Positions 52,017-61,256 are shown, counted from the stretch's first letter. The stretch is 64,000 nt of DNA from Acrocarpospora corrugata (GCF_009687845.1 NZ_BLAD01000036.1:248001-312000); one strand, 5' to 3'. The notes: generated by a model not told the origin, from the sequence alone. Made by a program: numbers and translations.

Positions 52017-54398
52017 ATGGACGAAGTGACTCAGGCGCTCGGGAAGCTCGATCTCGACACGAAGGCGGGGCTGCTCGCGGGAGCCGACATGTGGACGCTG
52101 CCCGCCATTCCGGAGATCGGGCTGGACGCGCTGGTGATGTCCGACGGGCCGATCGGCGTCCGCGGGATGGAGTGGACGGCCACCGATCCGTCCATCGCGT
52201 TGCCGAGTCCGACCGCGCTGGCCGCGACCTGGGATGTGGCGCTGGCCCGGCGGGTGGGCGGGCTGCTGGCGCAGGAGGCGCGGCGCAAGGGCGTGCACGT
52301 GCTGCTCGCGCCGACGGTGAACCTGCACAGGTCGCCGCTCGGCGGGCGGCATTTCGAGTGTTACTCGGAGGATCCGCTGCTGAGCGGGGAGATCGCGGCC
52401 GGCTACGTGATCGGGGTTCAGGAGCGGGGAGTCGCGGTCACGGTCAAGCATTTCGTCGCCAACGACTCCGAGACCGAGCGGTTGACGGTGAACGTCCTGG
52501 TCGGAGAGCGCGCGCTGCGTGAGCTGTATCTGGCGCCGTTCGAGATCGTGAACCTCAAAGCCGGTCCGTACGGCGTGATGGCCGCCTACAACCGGGTCAA
52601 CGGCCCGACCATGACCGAACACGACGAACTGCAGAACCGGGTGCTGCGGGACGAATGGGGTTTCGACGGCTTCATCGTCTCGGACTGGACCGCGGCCCAC
52701 GACACCGTACGGGCGGCCAACGGCGGCCTCGACGTGGCCATGCCCGGCCCCAAGACCGTGTACGGCCCAGCACTCGCCGACGCCGTACGAGCGGGAGAGG
52801 TCACCGAGGAGGTCCTGGACGAGCACGTCCTGCGGGTCCTCACGGTGGCCGCCAGGACGGGCGCGCTGCGGACCGGCGCAACGCGCCCCGAATTCGAGGA
52901 CGTGGACGGGGAAGCGCTGGCCCGCGAAGTGGCCGCGCGGTCGTTCACACTCCTCAGGAACGAGGGCGTTCTCCCGCTCCCGGCAGGAACCTCGATCGCG
53001 CTGATCGGCGGCCTCGCCAAGGACGCCCGGGTGATGGGCGGCGGCAGCGCGCAGGTCTACTCCGACCATGTGGTGTCACCCCTGGACGGCCTCAAAGCCG
53101 CCGGTCTGGACGTGACGTTCGCCCGGGGCGCCGACCCCAGCCCCAACCTCAACCCGGCCCGCGACGGCTTCGCCATCACCTCCACCGCCAGGGCCGCGGA
53201 CGGCCACGTGCTCGGCACGTTCCCGCAGGTCGACGGCATGCTGACGTGGATCGGCAAGACCCCCGTCCCGTACGACGAGCTGCACACGGTCGAGATCGGC
53301 GGCACCTTCACCCCGGACGTGGACGGCGCGCACGAGTTCGCGATCGACGGCCTCGGCGCCTTCCGCCTGGAGATCGACGGCGAACTCCTGCACGAGGGCG
53401 TGATCAAGCCCCCGCCCGACCGAGCCCCCGACGCGATCTTCATCCCCACCCAGAAGATCTTCACGGTGGAGCTCACCGCCGGGCGGCCCGTGGACGTGCT
53501 CCTCCTGCACACCGTCTACAAGGGCCTGTTCGGCGGGATGCCGCTGGCCTACGTCGGCTTCGGTCTCGCGCACCGGGAGCCGAGGCCGGACGCCGACGAA
53601 CTGCTCGCCCGGGCGGAGGCCGCCGCCCGCGCGGCCGACGTCGCCGTGGTCGTGGTCGGCACGTCGAAGGAGGTCGAGAGCGAGGGCTTCGACCGGCACT
53701 CCCTGCGCCTCCCGGAACGCCAGGACGAACTCGTCGCCCGGGTCGTCGCCGCCAACCCGAAGACGATCGTGGTGGTGAACGCCGGCGCCCCCGTCGAGAT
53801 GCCCTGGCGGAACGACGTCGCCGCGACGCTGCTCACCTGGTTCCCCGGCCAGGAGGGCGGCCACGCCCTGGCCGACGTCCTGACCGGCGCGGCCGAACCC
53901 GGCGGCCGGCTGCCGACGACGTGGCCGGTGGCGATGGCCGACTGCCCGGTCATCGACGTGACCCCGCGCGACGGCGAGATCGGCTACGACGAGGGCGTCT
54001 TCATCGGCTATCGGGCCTGGGACCGCACCGGCGCAGAACCCGCCTACGCCTTCGGCCACGGCCTCGGCTACACGACCTGGATCTACGAGTCGATCAGCTA
54101 CACGGACGGCACCCTGACCGTCGGCCTCCGCAACACCGGCACCCGCTCCGGCCGGGAGGTCGTCCAGGCGTACCTCGCACCCGTAGCCGCCGACGAATCC
54201 CGCCCGGCACGCTGGCTGGCCGGATTCGCCGTGGCCGAGGCCGGCCCCGGAACGACCGTCGAAGTGACCATCGAGATCCCCCGCAGAGCCGCCGAAATCT
54301 GGACCGACTCCGGCTGGCAGCTGGTCGGCGGCGACTACCTCCTCACCGCCGCCCACTCCCTGACCGACCCTCGCCTCATCCTTCCCATCACTTTCTGA
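52017..54398 (+). CDS. GH3 family beta-glycosidase with PA14-type insert
   Basis: Intracellular exo-beta-glucosidase or xylosidase, 793 residues, no signal peptide. The barrel starts LDLDTKAGLLAGADMW; the nucleophile Asp223 is in FIVSDWTAAHD, and KHFVANDSETER is the substrate loop. A PA14-like beta-sandwich (TFTPDVDGAHEFAIDGLGAF) is inserted around residue 430, then the second sandwich domain and a fibronectin-like tail (VGLRNTGTRSGREVVQAYL). ATG 52017 is chosen because GGAAGGAG precedes it; GTG six codons upstream lacks such a site. Isolated from the main hemicellulose locus. Confidence 0.93.
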   Translation: MDEVTQALGKLDLDTKAGLLAGADMWTLPAIPEIGLDALVMSDGPIGVRGMEWTATDPSIALPSPTALAATWDVALARRVGGLLAQEARRKGVHVLLAPTVNLHRSPLGGRHFECYSEDPLLSGEIAAGYVIGVQERGVAVTVKHFVANDSETERLTVNVLVGERALRELYLAPFEIVNLKAGPYGVMAAYNRVNGPTMTEHDELQNRVLRDEWGFDGFIVSDWTAAHDTVRAANGGLDVAMPGPKTVYGPALADAVRAGEVTEEVLDEHVLRVLTVAARTGALRTGATRPEFEDVDGEALAREVAARSFTLLRNEGVLPLPAGTSIALIGGLAKDARVMGGGSAQVYSDHVVSPLDGLKAAGLDVTFARGADPSPNLNPARDGFAITSTARAADGHVLGTFPQVDGMLTWIGKTPVPYDELHTVEIGGTFTPDVDGAHEFAIDGLGAFRLEIDGELLHEGVIKPPPDRAPDAIFIPTQKIFTVELTAGRPVDVLLLHTVYKGLFGGMPLAYVGFGLAHREPRPDADELLARAEAAARAADVAVVVVGTSKEVESEGFDRHSLRLPERQDELVARVVAANPKTIVVVNAGAPVEMPWRNDVAATLLTWFPGQEGGHALADVLTGAAEPGGRLPTTWPVAMADCPVIDVTPRDGEIGYDEGVFIGYRAWDRTGAEPAYAFGHGLGYTTWIYESISYTDGTLTVGLRNTGTRSGREVVQAYLAPVAADESRPARWLAGFAVAEAGPGTTVEVTIEIPRRAAEIWTDSGWQLVGGDYLLTAAHSLTDPRLILPITF

Positions 54399-54466
54399 TC
54401 CGTTCCCCAACCCCAGCCGCCGGGCGGTCTCAGCCGGCTCTCAGCGGTTCTCAGTAAGCTCACGGC

Positions 54467-57103
54467 ATGACGTTCCCTGGTGGGCGGCGGGCCATGACCG
54501 CCGTGATCGCTGTTGTGATCCTCGCGGTGGCGGCGATCACCTGGGCGGTCTGGCCCGCCGACCCGCCCCCGCGCGGCCAGGACCTGACGATCGACGTGCT
54601 CGACGGCCCCGCCGGCGACCAGCGCGTCAAGCTGGACGCGACCTTCTTCACGCCCGCCTCCGGCGGCAAGGCCCCCGCGGTCCTGCTCGGCCACGGCTTC
54701 GGCGGCAGCAAGACCAGCGTCCGCGACCAGGCCCAGCGCCTCGCCCAGCACGGGTACGCGGTCCTGACCTGGTCGGCCCGCGGCTTCGGCCGCTCGACCG
54801 GCGAGATCGCCCTCAACTCCCCCGACTACGAGGTCAAGGACGTCAAACAGCTGGTCGACTGGCTGGCCACCCGCCCCGAGGTACGGCTGGACGCCGCCGG
54901 CGACCCCCGCGTCGGCATGGCCGGCGGCTCGTACGGCGGCGCGATCGCCCTGATGACTGCCGCCTACGACACCAGAATCGACGCCATCGCCCCCCAGATC
55001 ACCTGGTACGACCTGGCCGACGCCCTGTTCCCCAACGCCACAGGACAGGGCCCGGCGACCGGCGTCTTCAAGAAGATGTGGGCCGGCATCTTCTTCAGCG
55101 CGGGCGGCACCCGCCTCTCGGGCCTGAGCGGCGGCGGAGGCGCCGGCGGCGCCGCAGCCGCCCTGACCGGCCTCACCGGAGGAACGGGCGGCACCCCCTC
55201 GGGAACGGCCGGGCCGGGCGCGACACCTCTGACGCCGCAGCAGATCCAGTGCGGCCGCTTTCTCCCCCAGATCTGCGACATCTACCAGGAGATCGCCGAG
55301 AAGGGCCGCGCCACGCCGCAGGCGATCGAGCTGCTGCGCCGCTCCAGCCCCGTCTCCGTGCCCGGAAAAATCCGGATCCCCACCCTGATCATCCAGGGCC
55401 AGCGCGATTCCCTCTTCCCGCTCTCCCACGCCGACGCCAACGCCCGCGCGATCGCCGCCGCCGGCGCCCCCGTCGAGGTCTCCTGGATCAACGGCGGCCA
55501 CGACGGCGGCGACAGCGAGGCCGACTGGGTCTTCGACCGCACCTCCGCCTGGTTCGACAAGTGGCTCAGGGACGCGACGACCCCCGGCCACCCACAGGTC
55601 GCGCAGGCAGCCTCGGTCGCCACCGGCGAGGCCTTCACCGTCTCCCGGGACGGCGGACGCGACCCCGGCACCCGCCGCAACACGATCGTGCACGCCGGCG
55701 GCGACCGTTACCCCGGCCTCACCGGCACCGCCACCACGAAGATCGCCCTCACCGGCCCGGACCAGGAGGTGGCCAACCCGCCGGGCGGCTCCCCCGCGTC
55801 GATCTCGTCGATCCCCGGTTTCGGCAGCCTCCTCGGCAACTCCTCCGGCCTCGGCGCGGCCCTCGACCTCCCTGGCCAGGCCGCCACCTTCGAGTCGGCC
55901 CCGCTCACCGCCCCCCTCCACCTCACCGGCTCCCCCACCGCCCAGATCCGGGTGTACGGCCAGGGCGAGGTCACCCTCTTCGCCAAGCTCTACGACGCCT
56001 CGACCGGCCAGCTCGCCGTACTGCCCGGGAACCTGACCGCGCCGGTGCGGGTGAACGCCACCCCGGCCGGAACCAGCGCCACCATCGCGCTCCCGGCCGT
56101 GGACCGGCAGTTCGACACCGGCCGCACGCTGCGCCTGGTGCTGACCACCACCGACATGGCCTACGCGACCCCGGCCGCCCCGGCCGTCTACCGCGTCGGG
56201 CTGGCCTCCCCCGAACTGGTGGTGCCCACCGACGGCGGGCTGTCGGCGCCGGCGACGGGCCCGGCCTGGTGGACCTGGGCGATGCCGCTGGCGGCGATCC
56301 TGGTCGCCGCGATCCTGGTGTTCATCGGCCGGGTGCGCCGCGCGGACACCGCCCAGGACCCGGCCCTCGCCGAGGTCCCCCTCCAGATCACCGGCCTCAC
56401 CAAGCGTTACCGCAACGGCGAGAAGGCCGTGAACGAGCTGTCGTTCACGGTGGAGAAGGGCCAGGTGCTCGGCCTGCTCGGCCCGAACGGCGCGGGCAAG
56501 ACGACCACCATGCGGATGCTGATGGGCCTCATCCACCCGGACGCCGGCGAGATCAAGATCTTCGGCAGCCGGGTCGTGCCCGGCGCTCCGGTCCTGTCCA
56601 GGCTGGGTTCTTTCGTCGAGGGGCCCGGGTTCCTGCCGCACCTGTCCGGCCTTGACAACCTGGAGCTCTACTGGCGGGCCACCGGCCGCCCGGCCGCCGA
56701 CGCACACATGGCCGAGGCGCTGGAGATCGCCGGGCTCGGCAACGCCGTCGAGCGCGCGGTCCGCACCTACTCCCAGGGCATGCGGCAGCGGCTGGCCATC
56801 GCGCAGGCCATGCTCGGCCTCCCGGACCTGCTGGTCCTGGACGAGCCGACGAACGGCCTGGACCCGCCCCAGATCGCCGAGATGCGCAAGGTCCTGCGCG
56901 CGTACGCCGCCGGGGACCGGACCGTGATCGTCTCCAGCCACCTGCTGGGCGAGGTCGAGCAGACCTGCAGCCACGTCGTCGTCATGCACCGCGGCCGGCT
57001 GATCTCCAACGGCCCGGTCGCCGAGCTGCTCAGCCGGGGCGATCTCAACGGCAGCACCCGCCTGGAGGACGTGTTCCTCGACCTGATCGGAGAGAACGCG
57101 TGA
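54467..57103 (+). CDS. Fusion: alpha/beta hydrolase, membrane helix and ABC transporter ATPase
   Basis: 878 residues. An N-terminal helix (AVIAVVILAVAAITWAVW) leads to a CocE/X-Pro-dipeptidase-type hydrolase with LLGHGFGGS and nucleophile Ser155 in MAGGSYGGA, Asp in IIQGQRDSLFP and His in INGGHDGGD. A glycine-rich loop (about 215-245) and a beta domain follow. A second helix (about 600-620) leads to a full ABC ATPase: Walker A GPNGAGKTT (about 671), Q-loop region, signature YSQGMRQRL and Walker B LLVLDEPTNG. The hydrolase should be outside and the ATPase inside. Coupled to its permease gene by GTGA; a hydrolase-linked exporter is implied. Confidence 0.9.
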   Translation: MTFPGGRRAMTAVIAVVILAVAAITWAVWPADPPPRGQDLTIDVLDGPAGDQRVKLDATFFTPASGGKAPAVLLGHGFGGSKTSVRDQAQRLAQHGYAVLTWSARGFGRSTGEIALNSPDYEVKDVKQLVDWLATRPEVRLDAAGDPRVGMAGGSYGGAIALMTAAYDTRIDAIAPQITWYDLADALFPNATGQGPATGVFKKMWAGIFFSAGGTRLSGLSGGGGAGGAAAALTGLTGGTGGTPSGTAGPGATPLTPQQIQCGRFLPQICDIYQEIAEKGRATPQAIELLRRSSPVSVPGKIRIPTLIIQGQRDSLFPLSHADANARAIAAAGAPVEVSWINGGHDGGDSEADWVFDRTSAWFDKWLRDATTPGHPQVAQAASVATGEAFTVSRDGGRDPGTRRNTIVHAGGDRYPGLTGTATTKIALTGPDQEVANPPGGSPASISSIPGFGSLLGNSSGLGAALDLPGQAATFESAPLTAPLHLTGSPTAQIRVYGQGEVTLFAKLYDASTGQLAVLPGNLTAPVRVNATPAGTSATIALPAVDRQFDTGRTLRLVLTTTDMAYATPAAPAVYRVGLASPELVVPTDGGLSAPATGPAWWTWAMPLAAILVAAILVFIGRVRRADTAQDPALAEVPLQITGLTKRYRNGEKAVNELSFTVEKGQVLGLLGPNGAGKTTTMRMLMGLIHPDAGEIKIFGSRVVPGAPVLSRLGSFVEGPGFLPHLSGLDNLELYWRATGRPAADAHMAEALEIAGLGNAVERAVRTYSQGMRQRLAIAQAMLGLPDLLVLDEPTNGLDPPQIAEMRKVLRAYAAGDRTVIVSSHLLGEVEQTCSHVVVMHRGRLISNGPVAELLSRGDLNGSTRLEDVFLDLIGENA

Positions 57104-57948
57104 GCACCGGAGCGACCGGCTACGCCCCGCGGCACACACTGCCGCTCCGGGTGGAGATCATCAGGCAGTTCAAGCGGCGGCGCACGCTGGCCATGTTCGG
57201 CATCCTGCTGGCGCTGCCGTGGATCCTGGTGATCGCCTTCCAGTTCGGGCCGGGCAACAACAACGGCCAGAACAGCCTGCGGCTGTCGGATCTGGCGACG
57301 GCGGGCGGGCTGAACTTCGCCGCGTTCGCGCTGTCGGTGTCGGCCAGCTTCCTGCTGGTGGTCGCGGTCGCGCTGTTCTGCGGCGACACGGTGGCCAGCG
57401 AGGCCAACTGGTCGTCGCTGCGGTATCTGCTGGCCGCGCCGATCCCGCGGGACCGGCTGCTGCGGCAGAAGCTGATCGTCGCGCTCGGCTACTCGGCGGC
57501 GGCGGTGACCGTGGTCCCGGTGATGGCGCTGCTGGCCGGGACGATCGTGTTCGGCTGGAACGACATCACCGTGCCCGGCACCGGGGAGATCATCCCGGCC
57601 GGCGACGTGCTGCCCAAGTTCGCCATCGTGATCGGATACGCGATGGTCAGCAACCTGGTCGTCGCCGCGGTGGCGTTCCTGCTGTCGGTGAGCACCGACT
57701 CGCCGCTGGGCGCGGTCGGCGGCGCGGTCGGCCTGGTGATCGTGAGCACCATCCTGCAGGCGGTGGAGGCGCTGGGCGGCCTGCGCGAGTTCCTGCCGAC
57801 GTTCTGGAACACCGCCTGGCTGGACGCGCTCGCCCCCGTCCCCGACTACAGCGGCATGATCAAGGGCGTCGCGGTGGCGGTCACGTACGCGGCCGTGCTG
57901 ATCGCCTTCGCGTTTCGGCGATTCCGCCATAAGGACGTCGTTTCATAA
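57100..57948 (+). CDS. ABC transporter permease (ABC-2 type)
   Basis: 282 residues with about six helices, first LAMFGILLALPWILVIAFQF. Partner of the ATPase domain encoded just upstream; features such as FCGDTVASEANWSSLRYLLA and PIPRDRLLRQKLIVA are typical of ABC-2 exporters near the coupling region. GTG start overlaps the fusion gene's TGA by four bases. The ATPase half resembles bacitracin/lantibiotic-type exporters (EGPGFLPHLSG), so export of a peptide or lipid is possible. Confidence 0.88.
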   Translation: MSTGATGYAPRHTLPLRVEIIRQFKRRRTLAMFGILLALPWILVIAFQFGPGNNNGQNSLRLSDLATAGGLNFAAFALSVSASFLLVVAVALFCGDTVASEANWSSLRYLLAAPIPRDRLLRQKLIVALGYSAAAVTVVPVMALLAGTIVFGWNDITVPGTGEIIPAGDVLPKFAIVIGYAMVSNLVVAAVAFLLSVSTDSPLGAVGGAVGLVIVSTILQAVEALGGLREFLPTFWNTAWLDALAPVPDYSGMIKGVAVAVTYAAVLIAFAFRRFRHKDVVS

Positions 57949-57971
57949 TATTTCCGGACGTACTAAATTAC

Positions 57972-58001
57972 TTCACGACAAAAAATCATTCGGCCTAGCA
58001 A
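57972..58001 (+). promoter_or_regulatory. Weak promoter ahead of the 23-codon ORF
   Basis: TTCACG, an 18-base spacer and TAGCAA lie in an AT-rich stretch after the ABC permease. The fit to consensus is modest, but the position suits the small ORF starting at 58042. Confidence 0.3.
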
Positions 58002-58041
58002 TGTAGCTTGTCAGTGATGAAACGCTGACAGGAGCGACTGT

Positions 58042-58113
58042 ATGGGCACGGTAACTCCCATGTGTTTTCAGATGCGTCGGATCTGGCCTACTCCGGACTC
58101 CTGCCCGCATTGA
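58042..58113 (+). CDS. Possible 23-residue peptide upstream of the P450 gene
   Basis: ATG-started ORF of 23 codons with AGGAG exactly seven bases upstream, an ideal ribosome binding site. The peptide begins MGTVTPMCFQM and ends RRIWPTPDSCPH. Cys, Trp and His near the C-terminus would suit a P450-modified ribosomal peptide, since the next gene is a P450; the adjoining terpene cyclase argues instead for a terpenoid locus and a simple leader peptide. No homologue is known to me. Confidence 0.4.
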   Translation: MGTVTPMCFQMRRIWPTPDSCPH

Positions 58114-58228
58114 CAGAGCAAACATTTCATGTCGGAATGAATGGGACTTATTTCGTGAAGAGGAACCAGCGGGCATGCCGATCGCATGCGCTCGCTATCG
58201 GGGGCGCCACCTTTGGGCATGGCCATTG

Positions 58229-58286
58229 GTCGAACGACAGTTGAACCACCCGGTTCCACCGTCGAACCACTACGTCCGGTCGAACC
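58229..58286 (+). repeat. Direct repeats GTYGAAC(C) ahead of the P450 gene
   Basis: GTCGAAC (58229), GTTGAAC (58240), GTCGAACC (58261) and GTCGAACC (58279) occur with spacings of 11, 21 and 18 bp, and GAACC-N4-GGTTC forms an inverted pair at 58243-58256. Heptamer direct repeats at about 11-bp steps resemble SARP-type activator sites of antibiotic clusters. The rest of the 389-base gap holds the small ORF and its weak promoter. Confidence 0.5.
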
Positions 58287-58337
58287 CCAGATCCGCAGAC
58301 GTACGACCCTGCCGAGCCGAGACAAGGGAACGTGCCA

Positions 58338-59666
58338 ATGCCTCAGCTAACGCCCGCCGCGCCCGGCGGCCTCCCCCTGCTCGGGCACATTCCCGCACTG
58401 GTGGGACGCCGTCTCGCCTTCCTTGAGGAGATGCGCCACCACGGCAAGGTGGTTCGCATCCGGCTGGGCCGTACGCCGGCGTTCGTGATCACCGACGCCC
58501 GGATCGCCCGCGAGGTGGTCAGCGACGGCGGGACCACGTTCGCCAGGGGCCGGTTCTTCCGCAAGCTGCGCCCGCTGCTCGGCGACGGGCTCGGCACCTC
58601 CGACGGCCCGTTCCACATGCGGCAGCGGCGCATGGTCCAGCCCGCCTTCCACCACACCCGCCCGGGGTACGACGTCGACACCCTGCGCGGGGTGATCGAG
58701 GCGTGGACCGGCTCGTGGCGGGCCGGGATGACGCTGGACATCGCCAGGGAGATGGACCGGCTCGGGGTGGCGCTGATCACCAAAAGCCTGTTCTCGTCCG
58801 ACACGGCGGCGGGCGAGGTCGAGGACGTGCAGGAGTCGATCGCCGACTTCATGGTGGGCGTCGGCATGCGCGCGGTGGTCCCCAGCGACCTGCTGGAGCG
58901 GCTGCCGATCCGGGCCAACCGGCGCTTCAACGCGGCCAGGGACCGGCTGGAGCGCGCGATCACCAAGGTGATCGCCGACTACCACGCCGACGAGCGCGAC
59001 CACCACGACATCCTGTCCATGCTGATCGCGGCCCGGGACACCGAGGGCCTGCCGATGTCGGACCAGGAGCTGCGCGACGAGGTGCTCTCGCTGGTGGTGG
59101 CCGGCGGCGACACCACCGGGCACGTGCTGGGCTGGGTCTTCCACGAGCTCGGGCAGCATCCGGAGGTCGAGCGGCGGCTCCTGGAGGAGCTGGACCAGGT
59201 CCTGGCCGGCCGCACGGTCACCGCCGACGACCTGCCCAAGCTCGGGTACGCCGAGCAGGTGGTCAACGAGACGCTGCGGCTGCGCAGCCCCGGCTGGCTG
59301 GTGATGCGCCGCACCACCAGGGCCCTGGAGCTCGGCGGCGTGCCCATCCCCGCGGGCGCCGAGCTGCTGGTCAGCCTGTCCGCGCTGCTCCGGGACCCGG
59401 CCGTGTACGCGGATCCGATGCGCTTCGACCCCGGCCGCTGGGCGCCCGACCGCGCCAAGGAGCTGCCCAGGGACCTGTTCCTGCCGTTCGGCGCGGGCAC
59501 CAGGAAGTGCGCGGGCGAGCCGCTGGCCCGGATCTCGATGGCGCTGGTGCTGGCCACGCTGCCGGCCCGGTTCCGGCTGCGGCCGGTGCCCGGCCACCGG
59601 GTCAGGGAGATGGCGTTGGGGACGATGTCCGCCGACAAGATTCCCATGACGCTGGAGTCCCGATAA
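58338..59666 (+). CDS. Cytochrome P450
   Basis: Heme monooxygenase of about 442 residues. I-helix oxygen motif VVAGGDTTGHVLGW, K-helix NETLRLRSPGW (ExxR), meander RFDPGRWAPD and heme loop FGAGTRKCAGEP with the ligand Cys near residue 391. ATG 58338 lies eight bases after AAGGGA; GTG 58332 is also possible. It precedes the terpene cyclase by about 120 bp, and such pairs typically oxidise the cyclised terpene; the ferredoxin partner is not encoded nearby. Probable regulation through the direct repeats upstream. Confidence 0.93.
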   Translation: MPQLTPAAPGGLPLLGHIPALVGRRLAFLEEMRHHGKVVRIRLGRTPAFVITDARIAREVVSDGGTTFARGRFFRKLRPLLGDGLGTSDGPFHMRQRRMVQPAFHHTRPGYDVDTLRGVIEAWTGSWRAGMTLDIAREMDRLGVALITKSLFSSDTAAGEVEDVQESIADFMVGVGMRAVVPSDLLERLPIRANRRFNAARDRLERAITKVIADYHADERDHHDILSMLIAARDTEGLPMSDQELRDEVLSLVVAGGDTTGHVLGWVFHELGQHPEVERRLLEELDQVLAGRTVTADDLPKLGYAEQVVNETLRLRSPGWLVMRRTTRALELGGVPIPAGAELLVSLSALLRDPAVYADPMRFDPGRWAPDRAKELPRDLFLPFGAGTRKCAGEPLARISMALVLATLPARFRLRPVPGHRVREMALGTMSADKIPMTLESR

Positions 59667-59785
59667 TCGGCCCTGACATAAGCCGATAAATCCGGATAAC
59701 TCCCTTACAACATATTCCGCGTGGTGTGCGCGTTTCGTGTTTCCTCGCGGCGTTTCATCTCCCCCTCACCGCAAAGGATGCTGCC

Positions 59786-60907
59786 GTGGACTCCACGCCC
59801 CTTTCCCAGATGGATGTGCCCTCGTTCTACTGCCCGTTCCCGTACGCGATCTCGCCCGAGGCCGCCGAGATCGACCGGCGGACCGTCCAGTGGATGGACG
59901 ACTTCGGGCTGCACCGCAGCCGTACCCAGCGCGACTACCTGGCCACCCAGAAGGTCGGCTACTTCGCCTCGCTGACCATGCCGCACGGCTCGGGCGAGGG
60001 CCTCCAGGTCGCCAGCGACCAGCTGTTCTGGCTGTTCACCTTCGACGATATGTACTGCGACGAACGCGAGGACGAGTCCTCCCTGGACGAGCTGGTCCAG
60101 TTACTCGGCAAGCTCGCCCGCATCCTGGAGGCCCCCACCGCCCGGATGCTCCCCGGCAACCCGTGGGCGGAGGGCCTGCGCGACATCCGCCGCCGCCTGG
60201 ACCTCTACGCCACCCCCGTGCAGACCGCCCGCTGGGTGGAGGAACTGCGGAAATACCTGTTCGGCCTGATCTGGGAGGCCGTCAACCGCTCGGCCAACCG
60301 CATCCCCCGGGTCAACGACTACGTCGCGATGTGGCTGAACGTCACCGCCACCGCCCCCAGCCTGATGTTCATCGACATCAGCGCCGGCTACGAGGTCTCG
60401 GCGGCCGAGATGTCCACGGCCCGGGTGCGCGCCCTCACCGAGATGGCCAACGCCCTGGTCGGCTGGGACAACGACATCATCTCCTTCAACAAGGAGGCCT
60501 TCCGCAAGGAACGGTACGGCTACGCCGAACTCCAGAACCTGGTCAGCGTGCTGGCCCACCAGAACGACTGCTCGATCGACGACGCCCTGACCACCGCCGT
60601 GGCCATGCGCGACCGGGTGATGTCCCTGTTCCTGCGCCTCAGCGACGAAGTCAAGACCGACGCCGGCTCAGAACTCACCCGCTACGTCCACGGCCTGGGC
60701 GAATGGGTCCGCGGCTACCTGGAATGGAGCATGATCACCGACCGGTACGGCGACCCGCGCAACCCGGACGACGAAGCGTCGGGCGAGCGCATCGCGATGC
60801 CCCGCACCTGGAAGGAGGAGCCGATGGACGACAGCCTCGACCCGCTCCCGGTGACCGCCATCAACTGGTGGTGGGACCAGCTCGACCAGCCGCACCAACA
60901 GATCTAG
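59786..60907 (+). CDS. Class I terpene cyclase
   Basis: Ionises and cyclises an isoprenyl diphosphate with a trinuclear Mg cluster. 373 residues, all helical. The aspartate-rich motif FDDMYCDE begins at Asp87, the NSE motif NDIISFNKE at Asn229 and the RY pair in ITDRYGD at Arg320; all are intact. GTG 59786 is chosen for its AAGGA seven bases upstream; earlier codons lack one. Length and motifs suit a sesqui- or diterpene cyclase; product not predictable. Its TAG shares CTAG with the convergent small gene. Confidence 0.92.
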   Translation: MDSTPLSQMDVPSFYCPFPYAISPEAAEIDRRTVQWMDDFGLHRSRTQRDYLATQKVGYFASLTMPHGSGEGLQVASDQLFWLFTFDDMYCDEREDESSLDELVQLLGKLARILEAPTARMLPGNPWAEGLRDIRRRLDLYATPVQTARWVEELRKYLFGLIWEAVNRSANRIPRVNDYVAMWLNVTATAPSLMFIDISAGYEVSAAEMSTARVRALTEMANALVGWDNDIISFNKEAFRKERYGYAELQNLVSVLAHQNDCSIDDALTTAVAMRDRVMSLFLRLSDEVKTDAGSELTRYVHGLGEWVRGYLEWSMITDRYGDPRNPDDEASGERIAMPRTWKEEPMDDSLDPLPVTAINWWWDQLDQPHQQI

Positions 60908-61074
60908 CCCCAGTGCGGCGGGCGATCCTCGATCAAACGGGCGTCGTCATCATCGCCGCCCCGCCACTCGCCCCACCCGTGATCGGTGTCGTCCGAAGTC
61001 TGGTCGGGCAGCACCGGCAGGCCGTCGTCGAAGAGGTCCACCGGACGCATGTCATCCGGCTGCTGCTCTGTCAT
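60904..61074 (-). CDS. Small acidic protein, function unknown
   Basis: 56 residues, strongly acidic, with FDDGLPVLPDQTSDDTDHGW and the end LIEDRPPHWG. I recall similar small acidic actinobacterial proteins ending in RPPHW, without assigned function. No ribosome site precedes the ATG; instead TATTAT lies seven bases upstream, the spacing of a leaderless transcript. Convergent with and overlapping the terpene cyclase by CTAG. Confidence 0.7.
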   Translation of the reverse strand: MTEQQPDDMRPVDLFDDGLPVLPDQTSDDTDHGWGEWRGGDDDDARLIEDRPPHWG

Positions 61075-61093
61075 GACGCCAATAATATCGACT

Positions 61094-61122
61094 CTCCCCC
61101 GGGCGGAATTCCCCCGGGGGAG
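61094..61122. other. GC-rich hairpin in the divergent gap
   Basis: CTCCCCCGGG and CCCGGGGGAG pair perfectly around a 9-base loop that itself contains GGAATTCC. It lies 20 bp upstream of the small acidic gene and 135 bp ahead of the NB-ARC gene. It could be an operator or an RNA hairpin in the long leader of the latter. Confidence 0.4.
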
Positions 61123-61256
61123 AAACGTCGGGACCACTCAACCAAACATCTATCGTCGCGCAAGGGTACGATGCGGGAACAGGAAAGAGCCCGAGACGGG
61201 CGTGTAATTGCATAGGTTCAGGTGCAGGCCGGACGCAACAACCCCCGTGAGGCGGC

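Noticed and set aside
54335-57139. 934-codon minus-strand open frame antisense to the hydrolase-ABC fusion
   Set aside because: Composition is Gly/Arg/Ala-rich without motifs, whereas the plus strand has intact catalytic and ABC motifs.
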